A stretch of 64,000 bases of DNA from Thermoanaerobacteraceae bacterium. Its GTDB lineage: Bacteria > Bacillota > JADQBR01. Under the pieces are notes generated by a model. It saw nothing but the letters and a program-made list of their open reading frames with translations. It did not search any database and was not told where the DNA came from. Of the stretch, positions 27,476-37,154 are shown piece after piece. The stretch covers positions 228,121 through 292,120 of the forward strand of contig JACDOG010000002.1 in assembly GCA_017656305.1 (NCBI GenBank), written 5' to 3'. Made by a program: the position numbers and the translations under genes. Within the stretch, counting starts at the first letter, position 1, and each line of letters begins with the position of its first letter.

Positions 27476-30400
27476 AAATTCAGGGGTTGAAAAAAGTACT
27501 GGTAATCGGTTCCGGACCCATTATTATCGGTCAGGCGGCAGAGTTCGATTATGCCGGGACCCAGGCCTGCCGGGCTTTAAAGGAGGAAGGCCTGGAGGTG
27601 GTGCTGGTCAACAGCAATCCGGCCACTATTATGACCGATGCCAATATTGCCGACAGGGTGTATATCGAGCCGCTGACAGCAGAGTTTGTGGCCAAAATCA
27701 TCAGAAAGGAAAAACCACAGGGATTACTGCCTACTTTAGGCGGGCAGATTGGGCTGAACATTGCGTCCGAGCTGGCCCGGCAGGGGGTACTGGAAGAGGA
27801 AGGAGTGACCTTGCTGGGAACCCCGCTGGAGGCAATTGAAAAAGCGGAAGACCGGGAAAAATTTAAGCAGATGATGCAGGAAATAGGGGAACCCATACCC
27901 GAAAGCCGTATCGTTTCTTCCGTGGAGGACGCCTTGGATTTTGCCCGGGAAATCGGTTACCCGGTGATAGTGCGCCCGGCCTATACCCTGGGAGGTACCG
28001 GCGGTGGCGTGGCTTACAACCCCGAGCAATTGAGAGATATTGCCGCGCGTGGGCTGAAGCACAGCTTGATAAAACAGATTTTGGTTGAGTTTTCTGTCAA
28101 AGGATGGAAGGAAATAGAGTACGAAGTGGTCAGGGACAGCAACGACAACTGTATCACTGTCTGCAATATGGAGAATATCGACCCGGTAGGAATTCATACG
28201 GGAGACAGTATTGTGGTGGCACCTTCCCAGACGCTGTCGGACAGGGAATACCACATGCTGCGCCGGGCATCCCTGAAAATAATTCGTGCTCTGGGTATTG
28301 AGGGCGGCTGTAACATTCAGTTTGCCCTGGATCCCAACAGTTTTCGCTATTATGTAATAGAAGTTAACCCGCGGGTGAGCCGCTCCAGTGCTCTGGCTTC
28401 CAAGGCCACCGGTTACCCTATTGCCAAGGTGGCGGCGAAAATTGCCATCGGCCTGACTTTGGACGAAATCCCCAATGCCGTGACGCAAAAGACGTATGCC
28501 TGCTTTGAACCGGCGCTGGACTACGTAGTGGTTAAAATTCCGCGGTTTCCTTTTGACAAATTTGCCCTGGCAGACCGCACTTTAAACACGCAGATGAAAG
28601 CCACCGGTGAAGTAATGGCCATTGACCGTACCTTTGAAGGCGCCTTGTTAAAAGCGGTCCGCTCCCTGGAAATTGATATTACCGGCTTGTGGAATGAACG
28701 GTTTGCCGGAATCAGTGATGACCGGCTGCGGGAAGCGCTTGTCAATCCCGATGATCAGCGTCTGTTTGTGGTGTCTGAAGCGTTGAGGCGCGGCTTTTCC
28801 GTAGCAGCCATCAATGAACTGACCGGAATTGACCCGTTTTTCCTGGAAAAAATTCGCTTTATTATGGAAAAACTTCAGGAACTGTCCTGTACTGGTTTGA
28901 ACGAACTAACCCGGGAACAGCTTCTGGAGGCCAAGAAGCTGGGCATCGGCGATAAAGACCTGGCAGAGCTGCTGGGTACTACCGAGTCATACATCCGGAA
29001 AAAGAGGCAGGAACTGGGCGTCAGGCCGGTGTTTAAAATGGTTGATACCTGTGCTGCCGAGTTTGAAGCGGAAACTCCATACTTTTACTCCAGCTATGAC
29101 AGTGAGGATGAGGCCCGTCCCGAAAAGCGGCCGAAAGTCGTCGTTCTGGGTTCCGGCCCCATTCGCATCGGCCAGGGTATCGAATTTGATTACTGTTCCG
29201 TGCATTCCGTATGGGCTCTAGCCGAGGCCGGTATTGAGTCAATTATTATCAACAACAACCCGGAAACGGTCAGCACCGACTTTGATACCGCCGACCGGCT
29301 GTATTTTGAGCCCCTGGTGCCGGAAGAAGTGTTAAATATCCTGGAACACGAGCAGCCGGACGGTGTCATTGTTCAGTTTGGCGGTCAGACAGCCATAAAC
29401 CTGGCGGAAACCGTGGCCAATGCCGGGTGGAAGATACTGGGGACATCAGTGGAGGATATTGACCGGGCGGAAGATCGGGACAAGTTCGAGCGGCTTTTGA
29501 ACCGGCTGGATATTCCGCGGCCGCGAGGAAAAACGGCAACTTCGGTTGAGGAGGCTGTGGACATTGCTAGGGATTTGGGATTTCCGGTTCTGGTACGCCC
29601 CTCGTATGTACTTGGTGGGCGGGCCATGGAAATCGTGTACAGCCGGGAGGAATTGCTGCAGTACATGAATTCAGCCGTGGAAGTATCCCCAAACCACCCG
29701 GTACTGATTGATCAGTATTTGCTGGGAACGGAAATGGAAGTGGATGCCATCGCCGATGGTACGGACGTGTTAATTCCGGGGGTCATGGAGCATGTGGAGA
29801 GAGCCGGGGTGCATTCCGGCGACAGTATTGCGGTGTATCCCGCCCACAGCATTAGCCGGTATGTCCGTGAGCAAATAGTGGATTACACTACCCGCCTGGC
29901 CAAGGCTTTAAACGTGAAGGGTCTGCTCAATATTCAATACGTGGTGCACGAAGGACAGGTTTACGTGCTGGAGGTCAACCCCCGGTCCAGCAGGACAGTA
30001 CCGTATCTCAGTAAAGTGACCGGTGTGCCCATGATCAAACTGGCGACCAAAGTTATTCTGGGTGCCAAACTCAGGGACCTGGGTTTCGGTACGGGGCTGG
30101 TGGACCCACCGGAACACGTGGCGGTGAAGGTGCCGGTCTTTTCCTTTGCCAAACTGCTGAAAGTAGATACTTCCCTGGGACCGGAAATGAAGTCCACCGG
30201 TGAAGTGATGGGAATTGATTACAATTTTGCCCGGGCCCTCTATAAAGGCCTGGTGGCTGCCGGCTGTGAAATACCCCGGGAAGGCATTATTTTGGCTACC
30301 ATAGCTGACAAGGATAAAGAGGAAGCATTGCCCCTGTTCCAGGCATTTACCGCCCTGGGCTACAGCCTGGTAGCCACGGAGGGAACGGCCAGATACCTAC

Positions 30401-30699
30401 GGGAACACGGCGGCTTGAAGGTGGAAGCTGTAAAGAAAATCCGTGAGGGGTCTCCCAATATTGTGGACCTGATACGTGACGGGGCAATTCATTTCGTGGT
30501 TAATACCTTGACCAAAGGGAAAATGCCGGAACGGGACGGTTTCAAAATCCGGAGGGCAGCTGTGGAGCACGGCATTCCCTGCCTGACCTCTTTGGATACG
30601 GTTAAAGTCCTGCTGCACGTGCTGACAGCATTCCAACGCGGCGAACGGCTTGAGCTGAAGGCCATGCAGGATTACGTTCCGCTGAAGGAGGAAGACTGA
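27472..30699 (+). CDS. carB: Carbamoyl-phosphate synthase, large subunit
   Basis: 1075 aa, full length with the internal duplication. Each half has an ATP-grasp synthetase module ([20 protein letters not shown] near the start; [20 protein letters not shown] near 560). A C-terminal MGS-like allosteric domain follows from about 935 ([19 protein letters not shown]). It makes carbamoyl phosphate from bicarbonate, ATP and CarA-derived ammonia. Tightly coupled to carA and pyrK. Confidence 0.97.
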   Translation: MKIQGLKKVLVIGSGPIIIGQAAEFDYAGTQACRALKEEGLEVVLVNSNPATIMTDANIADRVYIEPLTAEFVAKIIRKEKPQGLLPTLGGQIGLNIASELARQGVLEEEGVTLLGTPLEAIEKAEDREKFKQMMQEIGEPIPESRIVSSVEDALDFAREIGYPVIVRPAYTLGGTGGGVAYNPEQLRDIAARGLKHSLIKQILVEFSVKGWKEIEYEVVRDSNDNCITVCNMENIDPVGIHTGDSIVVAPSQTLSDREYHMLRRASLKIIRALGIEGGCNIQFALDPNSFRYYVIEVNPRVSRSSALASKATGYPIAKVAAKIAIGLTLDEIPNAVTQKTYACFEPALDYVVVKIPRFPFDKFALADRTLNTQMKATGEVMAIDRTFEGALLKAVRSLEIDITGLWNERFAGISDDRLREALVNPDDQRLFVVSEALRRGFSVAAINELTGIDPFFLEKIRFIMEKLQELSCTGLNELTREQLLEAKKLGIGDKDLAELLGTTESYIRKKRQELGVRPVFKMVDTCAAEFEAETPYFYSSYDSEDEARPEKRPKVVVLGSGPIRIGQGIEFDYCSVHSVWALAEAGIESIIINNNPETVSTDFDTADRLYFEPLVPEEVLNILEHEQPDGVIVQFGGQTAINLAETVANAGWKILGTSVEDIDRAEDRDKFERLLNRLDIPRPRGKTATSVEEAVDIARDLGFPVLVRPSYVLGGRAMEIVYSREELLQYMNSAVEVSPNHPVLIDQYLLGTEMEVDAIADGTDVLIPGVMEHVERAGVHSGDSIAVYPAHSISRYVREQIVDYTTRLAKALNVKGLLNIQYVVHEGQVYVLEVNPRSSRTVPYLSKVTGVPMIKLATKVILGAKLRDLGFGTGLVDPPEHVAVKVPVFSFAKLLKVDTSLGPEMKSTGEVMGIDYNFARALYKGLVAAGCEIPREGIILATIADKDKEEALPLFQAFTALGYSLVATEGTARYLREHGGLKVEAVKKIREGSPNIVDLIRDGAIHFVVNTLTKGKMPERDGFKIRRAAVEHGIPCLTSLDTVKVLLHVLTAFQRGERLELKAMQDYVPLKEED

Positions 30700-31487
30700 T
30701 GCAGCGGCAGTACGTGGAAATAAAGAACCTCAAACAGCTAACCGGGCGCTACTACCTGCTAACCCTGGCTGCGCCCCTGGTGGCACGAAGCGTGAAACCA
30801 GGCCAGTTTGTGCAGCTTAAGGTCAGCGCGCAGCTGGACCCGCTGCTCAGGCGTCCGTTCAGCATTCATGACTGGTGTGATGCGCAGGGGAATGTTGAGA
30901 TTTTATTTCAGGTTAGAGGCAAAGGAACCAGGCTGCTGGCTGACCGGAAACAGGGTGATTACCTGGATATGTTGGGTCCGTTGGGAAACGGTTTTTCCAT
31001 TCCCCGGGCCCCGGGTAAGGCGCTGTTAATCGGCGGCGGCATCGGTGCAGCACCGCTCTGGGGACTGGCAAAAAGCTTGCATGCCCGCAACTGGCAGGTG
31101 ACGGTTTTACTGGGCGGTGCCGGCGAGCAATTTTTGGTCCGGCCTGAGGAATTTTCCCGGTGGGGCAGGACGATTATTACTACCGATGACGGTTCCCGGG
31201 GTATTAGCGGCCGGGTGACCGAAGCGCTGCCGCTGGTAGCGGCACAGGAGTTTGACCAGATTTACGCCTGCGGGCCCAAACCCATGCTGGCGGCAATATA
31301 TGATTGGGCACGTATAACGGGGTTACCGTTGCAGGTTTCGCTGGACGAGGTAATGGCCTGCGGCATGGGAGTGTGCCTGGGCTGTGCGCACCCGGTGCGG
31401 AAAGGAAAGGAAACGGTCTATGCCAAGGTATGCAGCCAGGGACCCGTGTTTGACGCCCGGGAGGTGGTATGGCATGACCAGGCCTGA
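30699..31487 (+). CDS. pyrK: Dihydroorotate dehydrogenase electron-transfer subunit
   Basis: 262 aa. The FAD domain contains [11 protein letters not shown] and a KGTRLLA motif, and the NAD domain [15 protein letters not shown]. The [2Fe-2S] cluster cysteines lie in [13 protein letters not shown] and VCSQGP at the C-terminus. It passes electrons from dihydroorotate via PyrD to NAD+. Start and stop overlap carB (TGATG) and pyrD (14 bases). Confidence 0.95.
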   Translation: MQRQYVEIKNLKQLTGRYYLLTLAAPLVARSVKPGQFVQLKVSAQLDPLLRRPFSIHDWCDAQGNVEILFQVRGKGTRLLADRKQGDYLDMLGPLGNGFSIPRAPGKALLIGGGIGAAPLWGLAKSLHARNWQVTVLLGGAGEQFLVRPEEFSRWGRTIITTDDGSRGISGRVTEALPLVAAQEFDQIYACGPKPMLAAIYDWARITGLPLQVSLDEVMACGMGVCLGCAHPVRKGKETVYAKVCSQGPVFDAREVVWHDQA

Positions 31488-32406
31488 TCTCACCACGCAC
31501 ATCGGTCCACTGACCTTAAAAAATCCCGTCATGACTGCATCGGGAACCTTTGGCTATGGGTTGGAATTTGCGCCCCTGCTGGATTTACATGCTCTGGGTG
31601 CTGTTGTTGTCAAGGGACTGACCCTGGCTCCCCGCCGGGGCAACCCGCCGCCGCGGGTGGTGGAGACTGCTTCGGGATTGTTAAATGCCATCGGTCTGGA
31701 AAACCCCGGGGTGGAAAGCTTCCTCAAAGAGATTCTGCCGCAACTGGAAAAATACGCAGTACCTGTGATTGTCAATATTTCCGGTAACACACTGGACGAG
31801 TATGCGCTGCTGGCGGCGCGGTTGAACGATACAGCCGTGAGTGCCGTTGAGGTTAACATTTCTTGTCCCAATGTCAAACAGGGAGGACTGGTCTTTGGAA
31901 CGGTACCCGAACAGGCTGCCGAGGTGGTGGCGGCGGTCCGTGCCAATACCAGTTTGCCGGTGATAGTGAAGCTGTCGCCCAATGTTACAGACATTGTTGG
32001 CATTGCCAGAAGCGTGGCGGCAGCTGGAGCTGATGCCCTGTCGCTGATAAATACATTGCTGGGTATGGCTATAGATATTAAACGGCGCAGGCCCGTCCTG
32101 GGCAATGTTTTCGGGGGCCTGTCTGGACCTGCCGTCAAACCCGTGGCTATACGCATGGTGTGGCAGGTTTCCCAGGCGGTGGATATTCCGGTCATTGGGA
32201 TGGGTGGTATTGTATCCACTGAGGACGCACTGGAGTTTATCATGGCCGGAGCCACTGCGGTGGCGGTGGGGACGGGTAATTTTATCAATCCCCAGGCTAC
32301 GGTGGAAATAATCAAAGGTCTGGAGGAATACTGCATTAAGGAAAATATTGCAAAAATTGACGATTTGGTCGGTATTGCTTGGAAGGATGGTCAGAATGGA
32401 AAATAA
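31474..32406 (+). CDS. pyrD: Dihydroorotate dehydrogenase, class 1B
   Basis: 310-aa FMN-binding TIM barrel. The catalytic cysteine lies in [12 protein letters not shown] and FMN contacts in ASGTFGYG and [14 protein letters not shown]. The presence of pyrK upstream identifies the NAD-linked class 1B form. ATG 31474 follows GGAGGTGG. Confidence 0.95.
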   Translation: MTRPDLTTHIGPLTLKNPVMTASGTFGYGLEFAPLLDLHALGAVVVKGLTLAPRRGNPPPRVVETASGLLNAIGLENPGVESFLKEILPQLEKYAVPVIVNISGNTLDEYALLAARLNDTAVSAVEVNISCPNVKQGGLVFGTVPEQAAEVVAAVRANTSLPVIVKLSPNVTDIVGIARSVAAAGADALSLINTLLGMAIDIKRRRPVLGNVFGGLSGPAVKPVAIRMVWQVSQAVDIPVIGMGGIVSTEDALEFIMAGATAVAVGTGNFINPQATVEIIKGLEEYCIKENIAKIDDLVGIAWKDGQNGK

Positions 32407-33130
32407 GAAAACCGGTTTAATAGTTGCGCTGGATACCAGTGACAGGCAGCAGGTGGAGAGTTTGGTTACGGCATTGCGGGATAAAGTGGCTTACTTCAAG
32501 GTCGGTTTGCAGTTATTTAGCACCTTCGGGCCGGAAATTGTTACATGGATCAAGAGCACGGGAGGTAAAGTATTTGCTGACTTGAAATTACACGATATTC
32601 CCAATACTGTTGCCCGGGCCGCGGTTGCTTTGACCGGGCACCGTGTCGATATGTTAAACGTGCACCTGTCCGGCGGTCCTACCATGGTGGAAACAATGGT
32701 GACCGAAGTCAGAAAATACGCTGCCGCCCATGACCTTCCGGTGCCCGTTCTGCTGGGAGTAACGGTGCTTACCAGTACGTCCGAAACGGAATATTTACAG
32801 CTGGGTTACAATGAGTCGCTGAATGAAAGGGTGGTACGCCTAGCCAAAATGGGCAGGGAATGCGGCCTGGACGGAGTGGTGGCTTCACCCAGAGAGGCCG
32901 TACTGATTAGAGAAGCCTGTGGTTCCGAATTTATCATTGTCACACCTGGCATTCGCCCCCGGTGGGCTGCCAAGAACGACCAGCGGCGGATAACCACTCC
33001 CGGGGAAGCACTGAACCTCGGGGCGAATTACCTGGTTGTCGGCAGGCCAATAGTTCAAGCCGGCGACCCTGCGGCTGCTGCCGATAAAATACTGGCGGAA
33101 ATGGAGGGAGATTGCGATGCAGCCTCTTGA
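32396..33130 (+). CDS. pyrF: Orotidine 5'-phosphate decarboxylase
   Basis: 244 aa. The catalytic Asp-Lys array is in [14 protein letters not shown], and the phosphate-binding end is TPGIRP...[14 protein letters not shown]. It makes UMP from OMP. ATG 32396 lies inside the end of pyrD after GGAAGGATGG, and the gene overlaps pyrE by 14 bases. Confidence 0.95.
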   Translation: MENKKTGLIVALDTSDRQQVESLVTALRDKVAYFKVGLQLFSTFGPEIVTWIKSTGGKVFADLKLHDIPNTVARAAVALTGHRVDMLNVHLSGGPTMVETMVTEVRKYAAAHDLPVPVLLGVTVLTSTSETEYLQLGYNESLNERVVRLAKMGRECGLDGVVASPREAVLIREACGSEFIIVTPGIRPRWAAKNDQRRITTPGEALNLGANYLVVGRPIVQAGDPAAAADKILAEMEGDCDAAS

Positions 33131-33686
33131 TATGTTTAAAGAGAGCGGAGCTTTGTTGGAAGGCCATTTTATATTGACTTCAGGTAAACATTCCGACAGG
33201 TACATTCAGTGTGCCAAAGTGCTGCAGTATCCCTGGTACGCTGAAGAACTGGCTGAACAGTTGGTAAGTAAGATTAAGGAAACTGATATTTCCCAGGTTA
33301 TTGGTCCGGCCATGGGTGGTGTGGTGCTGGCTCAGGAAGTGGCACGAATTTTAAAGGTACCTGCCGTTTTCAGCGAACGCGAGCAGGGTGTAATGACATT
33401 GCGGCGCGGGTTTGCCATTAAACCCGGCAGTCGGGTACTGGTGGTGGAAGACGTAATTACTACCGGTGGTTCTGTTCAGGAGGTAATAGATTTGGTGAGG
33501 AATGCCGGAGGCCACCCGGCAGCAGTTGCCGTGCTGGTCAACCGCAGCAGGGGCAAGGCCCGTTTTTCCGTTCCGCTTTATCAACTGCTGACCATTGAGG
33601 CCAACGCATATGAACCTGCCGCATGCCCGCTGTGCCGGAAAGGCATTCCGGCGGAAAAACCGGGTAGCCGAAATTTATCACGCTAG
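33117..33686 (+). CDS. pyrE: Orotate phosphoribosyltransferase
   Basis: 189 aa. It has the PRPP motif VLVVEDVITTGGSVQEVI, a LTSGKHSDRYIQCAK N-terminal segment, and GPAMGGVVLAQEVA. It converts orotate to OMP. Last gene of the pyr operon. A CRKG segment near the C-terminus (CPLCRKGIPAEKPGS) is the common Firmicutes tail. No terminator is seen before the next gene. Confidence 0.95.
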   Translation: MQPLDMFKESGALLEGHFILTSGKHSDRYIQCAKVLQYPWYAEELAEQLVSKIKETDISQVIGPAMGGVVLAQEVARILKVPAVFSEREQGVMTLRRGFAIKPGSRVLVVEDVITTGGSVQEVIDLVRNAGGHPAAVAVLVNRSRGKARFSVPLYQLLTIEANAYEPAACPLCRKGIPAEKPGSRNLSR

Positions 33687-33736
33687 TGCTTGTGGAAAGG
33701 GGCTCGGTTTGTATAAAATAGGTACAGGTGATTAAT

Positions 33737-35233
33737 ATGTCTAAAAAAATAATTTTATGCGTGATAGATTCCCTACATCCGCAAGCGTTAAGTGATTGCT
33801 TCAGCCGGGGCTGGATACCAGCTTTAAACTTTTTACGAAATCGTGGATTTTATCACAAGGATTGCGTGTCCGTCTTTCCCACCATGACGCCTACGGCTGC
33901 TGCTGCTATTACCACGGGAACACACCCGGATGCCCATGGTGTCCGGGGATTTATTTGGTATGACGAAAGGGAACGGCGCATCGTCAATTACGGCGCGACG
34001 CCAATGGCTATCTACAGCATAGGCGTTAAAACTGTTTTGGAGGAACTGGTTTATAATTTGAACGGCAAACACCTTAATCCCCAGGTGCCTACCATTTATG
34101 AAATACTGTCAGCGGCTGGAATCAGTTCAGCCTGTATCAACTTTTTTATTCACCGGGGCAAGAAACAGTACCGGCCGGCACTGCCCTTTACGCTGCGGCT
34201 ATTTTCCAGATTTAAATGGACTGACAGGTTAATTCAGGGGCCGGACGAACTGGTGCTGGGGAGAGTGGTTTGTCCCTCTTGGTTGGACCCGGCAGGTGCC
34301 CCAGCCACCCCCTGGAGCAAATTTGGGATAAATGACCTGTTTACTGGGTATGCCTTGCGGCAGATGATACGTCAGGGTAGATTACCCCAGTTTACCCTGG
34401 CATACTTTCCCGACACCGATGCCATGGCTCATGACCACGGTCCCCTGCGCACGCAGAAAAGCCTCCGCAGGGTGGATAAGCAGCTGGCTTCCATACTGGA
34501 TTTGTATCCCAGCTGGGACAAGGCGCTGGAGGAACTAACATTTATCATTGTGGGGGACCATTCCCAGACACTGGTCGGCCGCAGCCGCCGTTATCTTATA
34601 GATTTACAGAACATATTAAGTGATTTTACGCAGCTAAGCCTGGGTGCGACTCACAGCAACGAACTGGTGGCAATCAGTCCTAACGAGAGAATGGCGGTTT
34701 TAAATTTCCCGCAGGACCTGGCGGTGCGTGACAAGGTTATTAAAAGGCTGGCCCGTGACTACCGGATCACGCAGATCATGTGGAAGCAGGGTGAAGAGTA
34801 CCGGGTGGTCCAGGGCGGCAGGCAGGCTGAACTGGTATTTAAGCTGGGAGGCCCGTACTGGGACCGCTACGGCAACAGCTGGTCATGGGACGGGGACCTG
34901 CGTGTTGTGGACATGCGGCTTCAGGGTACACAGCTGGTTGACGGTGATTATCCCGATGCACTTTACCGTATCAAAACTGCTTTGGACGGCAACCCCGGTG
35001 CAGTACTGCTGTCAGCCATGCCGGGTTACGAGTTTCAGGGGGAACATGCCCCGTTGCACCCCGGCGGCGGCAGCCATGGTTCGCTGCATAAAGAGGATTC
35101 CCTGGTGCCGCTGATAATTGCCGGTGCGGACAGGGATATTCCCAATCCTAGAATTACCTCCTTTGTACCTTACCTGGAGGAATATTTTAATATTAATACA
35201 ATCTTCCGGCCCAAAGCGGTGAATAGCAAATAA
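33737..35233 (+). CDS. Alkaline-phosphatase-superfamily phosphodiesterase
   Basis: 498 aa, soluble, with no signal peptide. Metal sites of the type I phosphodiesterase/nucleotide pyrophosphatase fold are visible: VIDSLHP, FPTMTPTAAAAITTGTHPD (nucleophilic threonine), YFPDTDAMAHDHGP, and VGDHSQTL, with a late histidine in HGSLHKED. The substrate is unknown. ATG 33737 has only a weak AGGTGAT site. A TTGTGG-16-TATAAA pair (33688-33715) may give it its own promoter after pyrE. Confidence 0.8.
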   Translation: MSKKIILCVIDSLHPQALSDCFSRGWIPALNFLRNRGFYHKDCVSVFPTMTPTAAAAITTGTHPDAHGVRGFIWYDERERRIVNYGATPMAIYSIGVKTVLEELVYNLNGKHLNPQVPTIYEILSAAGISSACINFFIHRGKKQYRPALPFTLRLFSRFKWTDRLIQGPDELVLGRVVCPSWLDPAGAPATPWSKFGINDLFTGYALRQMIRQGRLPQFTLAYFPDTDAMAHDHGPLRTQKSLRRVDKQLASILDLYPSWDKALEELTFIIVGDHSQTLVGRSRRYLIDLQNILSDFTQLSLGATHSNELVAISPNERMAVLNFPQDLAVRDKVIKRLARDYRITQIMWKQGEEYRVVQGGRQAELVFKLGGPYWDRYGNSWSWDGDLRVVDMRLQGTQLVDGDYPDALYRIKTALDGNPGAVLLSAMPGYEFQGEHAPLHPGGGSHGSLHKEDSLVPLIIAGADRDIPNPRITSFVPYLEEYFNINTIFRPKAVNSK

Positions 35234-35242
35234 ATATAAAAC

Positions 35243-35274
35243 CTAGCCCGGTTTTTACCAGGCTAGTTTTTTTT
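35243..35274. terminator. Bidirectional terminator
   Basis: 9-bp stem CTAGCCCGG / CCAGGCTAG (one mismatch), followed by eight T on the plus strand and a TTTTATATTT run on the minus strand. It serves the phosphodiesterase gene and the convergent rqcH, whose stop lies inside it. Confidence 0.85.
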
Positions 35275-37008
35275 CAGGTCTTGGATTAAGGTTTCATCCG
35301 GGGTTACAAAAACCGTTTTTTGATGGTCGTAGATTACCATGCCCGGTTTGGCACCCCTGGGCTTACGGACGTGTTTAACCAACGTGTAATCAACGGGTAC
35401 GTTGGCGGAATTCCTGGCTTTGCTGTAATAGGCTGCCAGGACTGCCGCCTCTTCAAGGGTTTTTTGCGAAAAGTCCTCTGCCAGGATAACCACGTGTGAA
35501 CCGGGAATGTCCTTGACGTGTAACCAGGTATGGTCCTGCTTTGCCGTTTTTAAAGTAATCTGGTCGTTTTGCCTGTTATTTTTGCCCACCAGAATGGTGA
35601 TGCCTTCGCTGGAGAGGAAACACCGCGGTTCCGACTGCGGTTGTTTATCTTTTTTCCTCTTATCCTGCTGTTTTTGTTCCAGGATACCGGCAGAAATCAA
35701 CTCCTGCCAGATTTCCTCCAGGTCGGACAGGCTGTCGGCGCTAGTCACGGACTGCTGCACGCTTTCCAGGTAATGCAGCTGGTTTTGTGTCTGTTCCAGA
35801 AACTGTTCCGCCAGCTTGCCCCCTTTTTTTATCTTCTGGTAGCGCTTGAAATAGTGCTGGGCGTTTTCTGCCGGTGTCAGTTCTGGTTTGAGAGGTATGG
35901 TTACCGTCTCGCCAGTGTAGAAATTTTCCGTGGTTAACTCCTTTTGTCCCTGTTTGAGGCGGTAGATGTTGGCCGTGATCAGTTCGCCGAAAATTCGCAG
36001 TTCCTGGGCGTCAGCCGCCTGCTGCAGTTTTTGGTGGTTGATGGCTATTTTTTTCTTCAGGCGTTCTATTTCATTGATTAATTTCGTATTTAACCGGCTG
36101 CGCAGTTCCTGCACGCGCTGCTCGTTGCGCTTGGCGGTAAAAAACTTATCCAGTGCTTCATTTAACGTGGGGTAATGTTCTTTTGGCAAGCCGGTGGTCA
36201 GGTCAAACACGCTGAACTGTTTATAGCGCTCGCCGGCTTTTACCAGGGTAGGCTGGTAGGTTGCCTGCTCAATTTCGGCGAGCATTTCTTTTAGGGTTTG
36301 CCACAGCCGGGTGAAATCGTACTGACCGCACTGTTCAATTTTTAAACTGGGTGAGAATCCGGCTCTTAAAACAACTTCCGTACAGCTCTGGGGACTGAAG
36401 CCGCTGAGAATTGCCAGCAGCGCCCGGTCTATCTTTTTGTTTAATGGCTGGTCTAACAACAGGGCTACAAAGTTATCTTCCGTCAACGTAAAGGGATTGA
36501 CCTTGTCCTGGGCCGGTGGGGGGGTATAAGGTAGTCCGGGTAGGATTTCGCGGTACTCGTTGACAGCTCCCCCGAAACGTTTCAAGGCATCAATTATCTT
36601 CATATTTTCTGTGAGCAGTAGCACGTTGCTGTGTTTTCCCATCAGCTCGCAGAGCAGCTTTCTCGTGGTGGGTTCTCCCAGTTCATCGTAAGTTTCAATT
36701 TCCAGCGAGACAATACGGTCCAAACCCTGCTGGCGCAATCCGGCGATACGCCCGCCTTCCAGGTGCTTGCGCAGTGCCATGCAGAAAGAAGGCGGATGCA
36801 GTGGGTTGCTAAAATTATCATTTGTTAAATGCAGGCGTGCTGCATCGGGTTTGGTGGTGATTAACAACTTATGATTGTGCCGGTTGTTACGAATGTGCAG
36901 GATTAGCAGTTCCTTTTCCGGCTGGTAAACCCGGTCGATGCGGCCACCGGCCAGCTCATTGTTTAATTCAGTTGTCAGTGCATGTAATAGCAAGCCGTCA
37001 AATGCCAT
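35263..37008 (-). CDS. rqcH: Rqc2/RqcH ribosome quality control protein (NFACT family)
   Basis: 581 aa, often called fibronectin-binding protein. The N-terminal NFACT-N domain starts MAFDGLLLHALTTELNNELA with GRIDRVYQPEKELL. A coiled-coil region (about 290-430) and a C-terminal NFACT-R domain (WLHVKDIPGSHVVI, AAYYSKARNS, VDYTLVKHVRKPRGAKPG) follow. RqcH binds stalled large ribosomal subunits and directs C-terminal alanine tailing in Bacillus. ATG 37008 is the family start. Confidence 0.92.
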   Translation of the reverse strand: MAFDGLLLHALTTELNNELAGGRIDRVYQPEKELLILHIRNNRHNHKLLITTKPDAARLHLTNDNFSNPLHPPSFCMALRKHLEGGRIAGLRQQGLDRIVSLEIETYDELGEPTTRKLLCELMGKHSNVLLLTENMKIIDALKRFGGAVNEYREILPGLPYTPPPAQDKVNPFTLTEDNFVALLLDQPLNKKIDRALLAILSGFSPQSCTEVVLRAGFSPSLKIEQCGQYDFTRLWQTLKEMLAEIEQATYQPTLVKAGERYKQFSVFDLTTGLPKEHYPTLNEALDKFFTAKRNEQRVQELRSRLNTKLINEIERLKKKIAINHQKLQQAADAQELRIFGELITANIYRLKQGQKELTTENFYTGETVTIPLKPELTPAENAQHYFKRYQKIKKGGKLAEQFLEQTQNQLHYLESVQQSVTSADSLSDLEEIWQELISAGILEQKQQDKRKKDKQPQSEPRCFLSSEGITILVGKNNRQNDQITLKTAKQDHTWLHVKDIPGSHVVILAEDFSQKTLEEAAVLAAYYSKARNSANVPVDYTLVKHVRKPRGAKPGMVIYDHQKTVFVTPDETLIQDLKKN

Positions 37009-37051
37009 TATTTTCCCTCGCAAACTTTTATTTGATTTGTTTCTGTGCTTA

Positions 37052-37080
37052 AGTATAGCTGTTTTTTTGGTGCCGTGCAA
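37052..37080 (-). promoter_or_regulatory. Promoter of rqcH
   Basis: On the minus strand: -35 TTGCAC (37080-37075), 17-bp spacer, -10 TATACT (37057-37052), 44 bases before the start codon. Confidence 0.7.
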
Positions 37081-37154
37081 TTTTGCCCGGTGTCATTTTT
37101 CTGTCAAGCCTTGAATATCAATGTGTAAGGGAAAAAACATGTGGAGGGAACCTG

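Noticed and set aside
27736-28488. 250-aa minus-strand frame
   Set aside because: Antisense to carB; the coding evidence is entirely on the plus strand.
31554-32336. 260-aa minus-strand frame
   Set aside because: Antisense to pyrD, low-complexity composition, no start signals.
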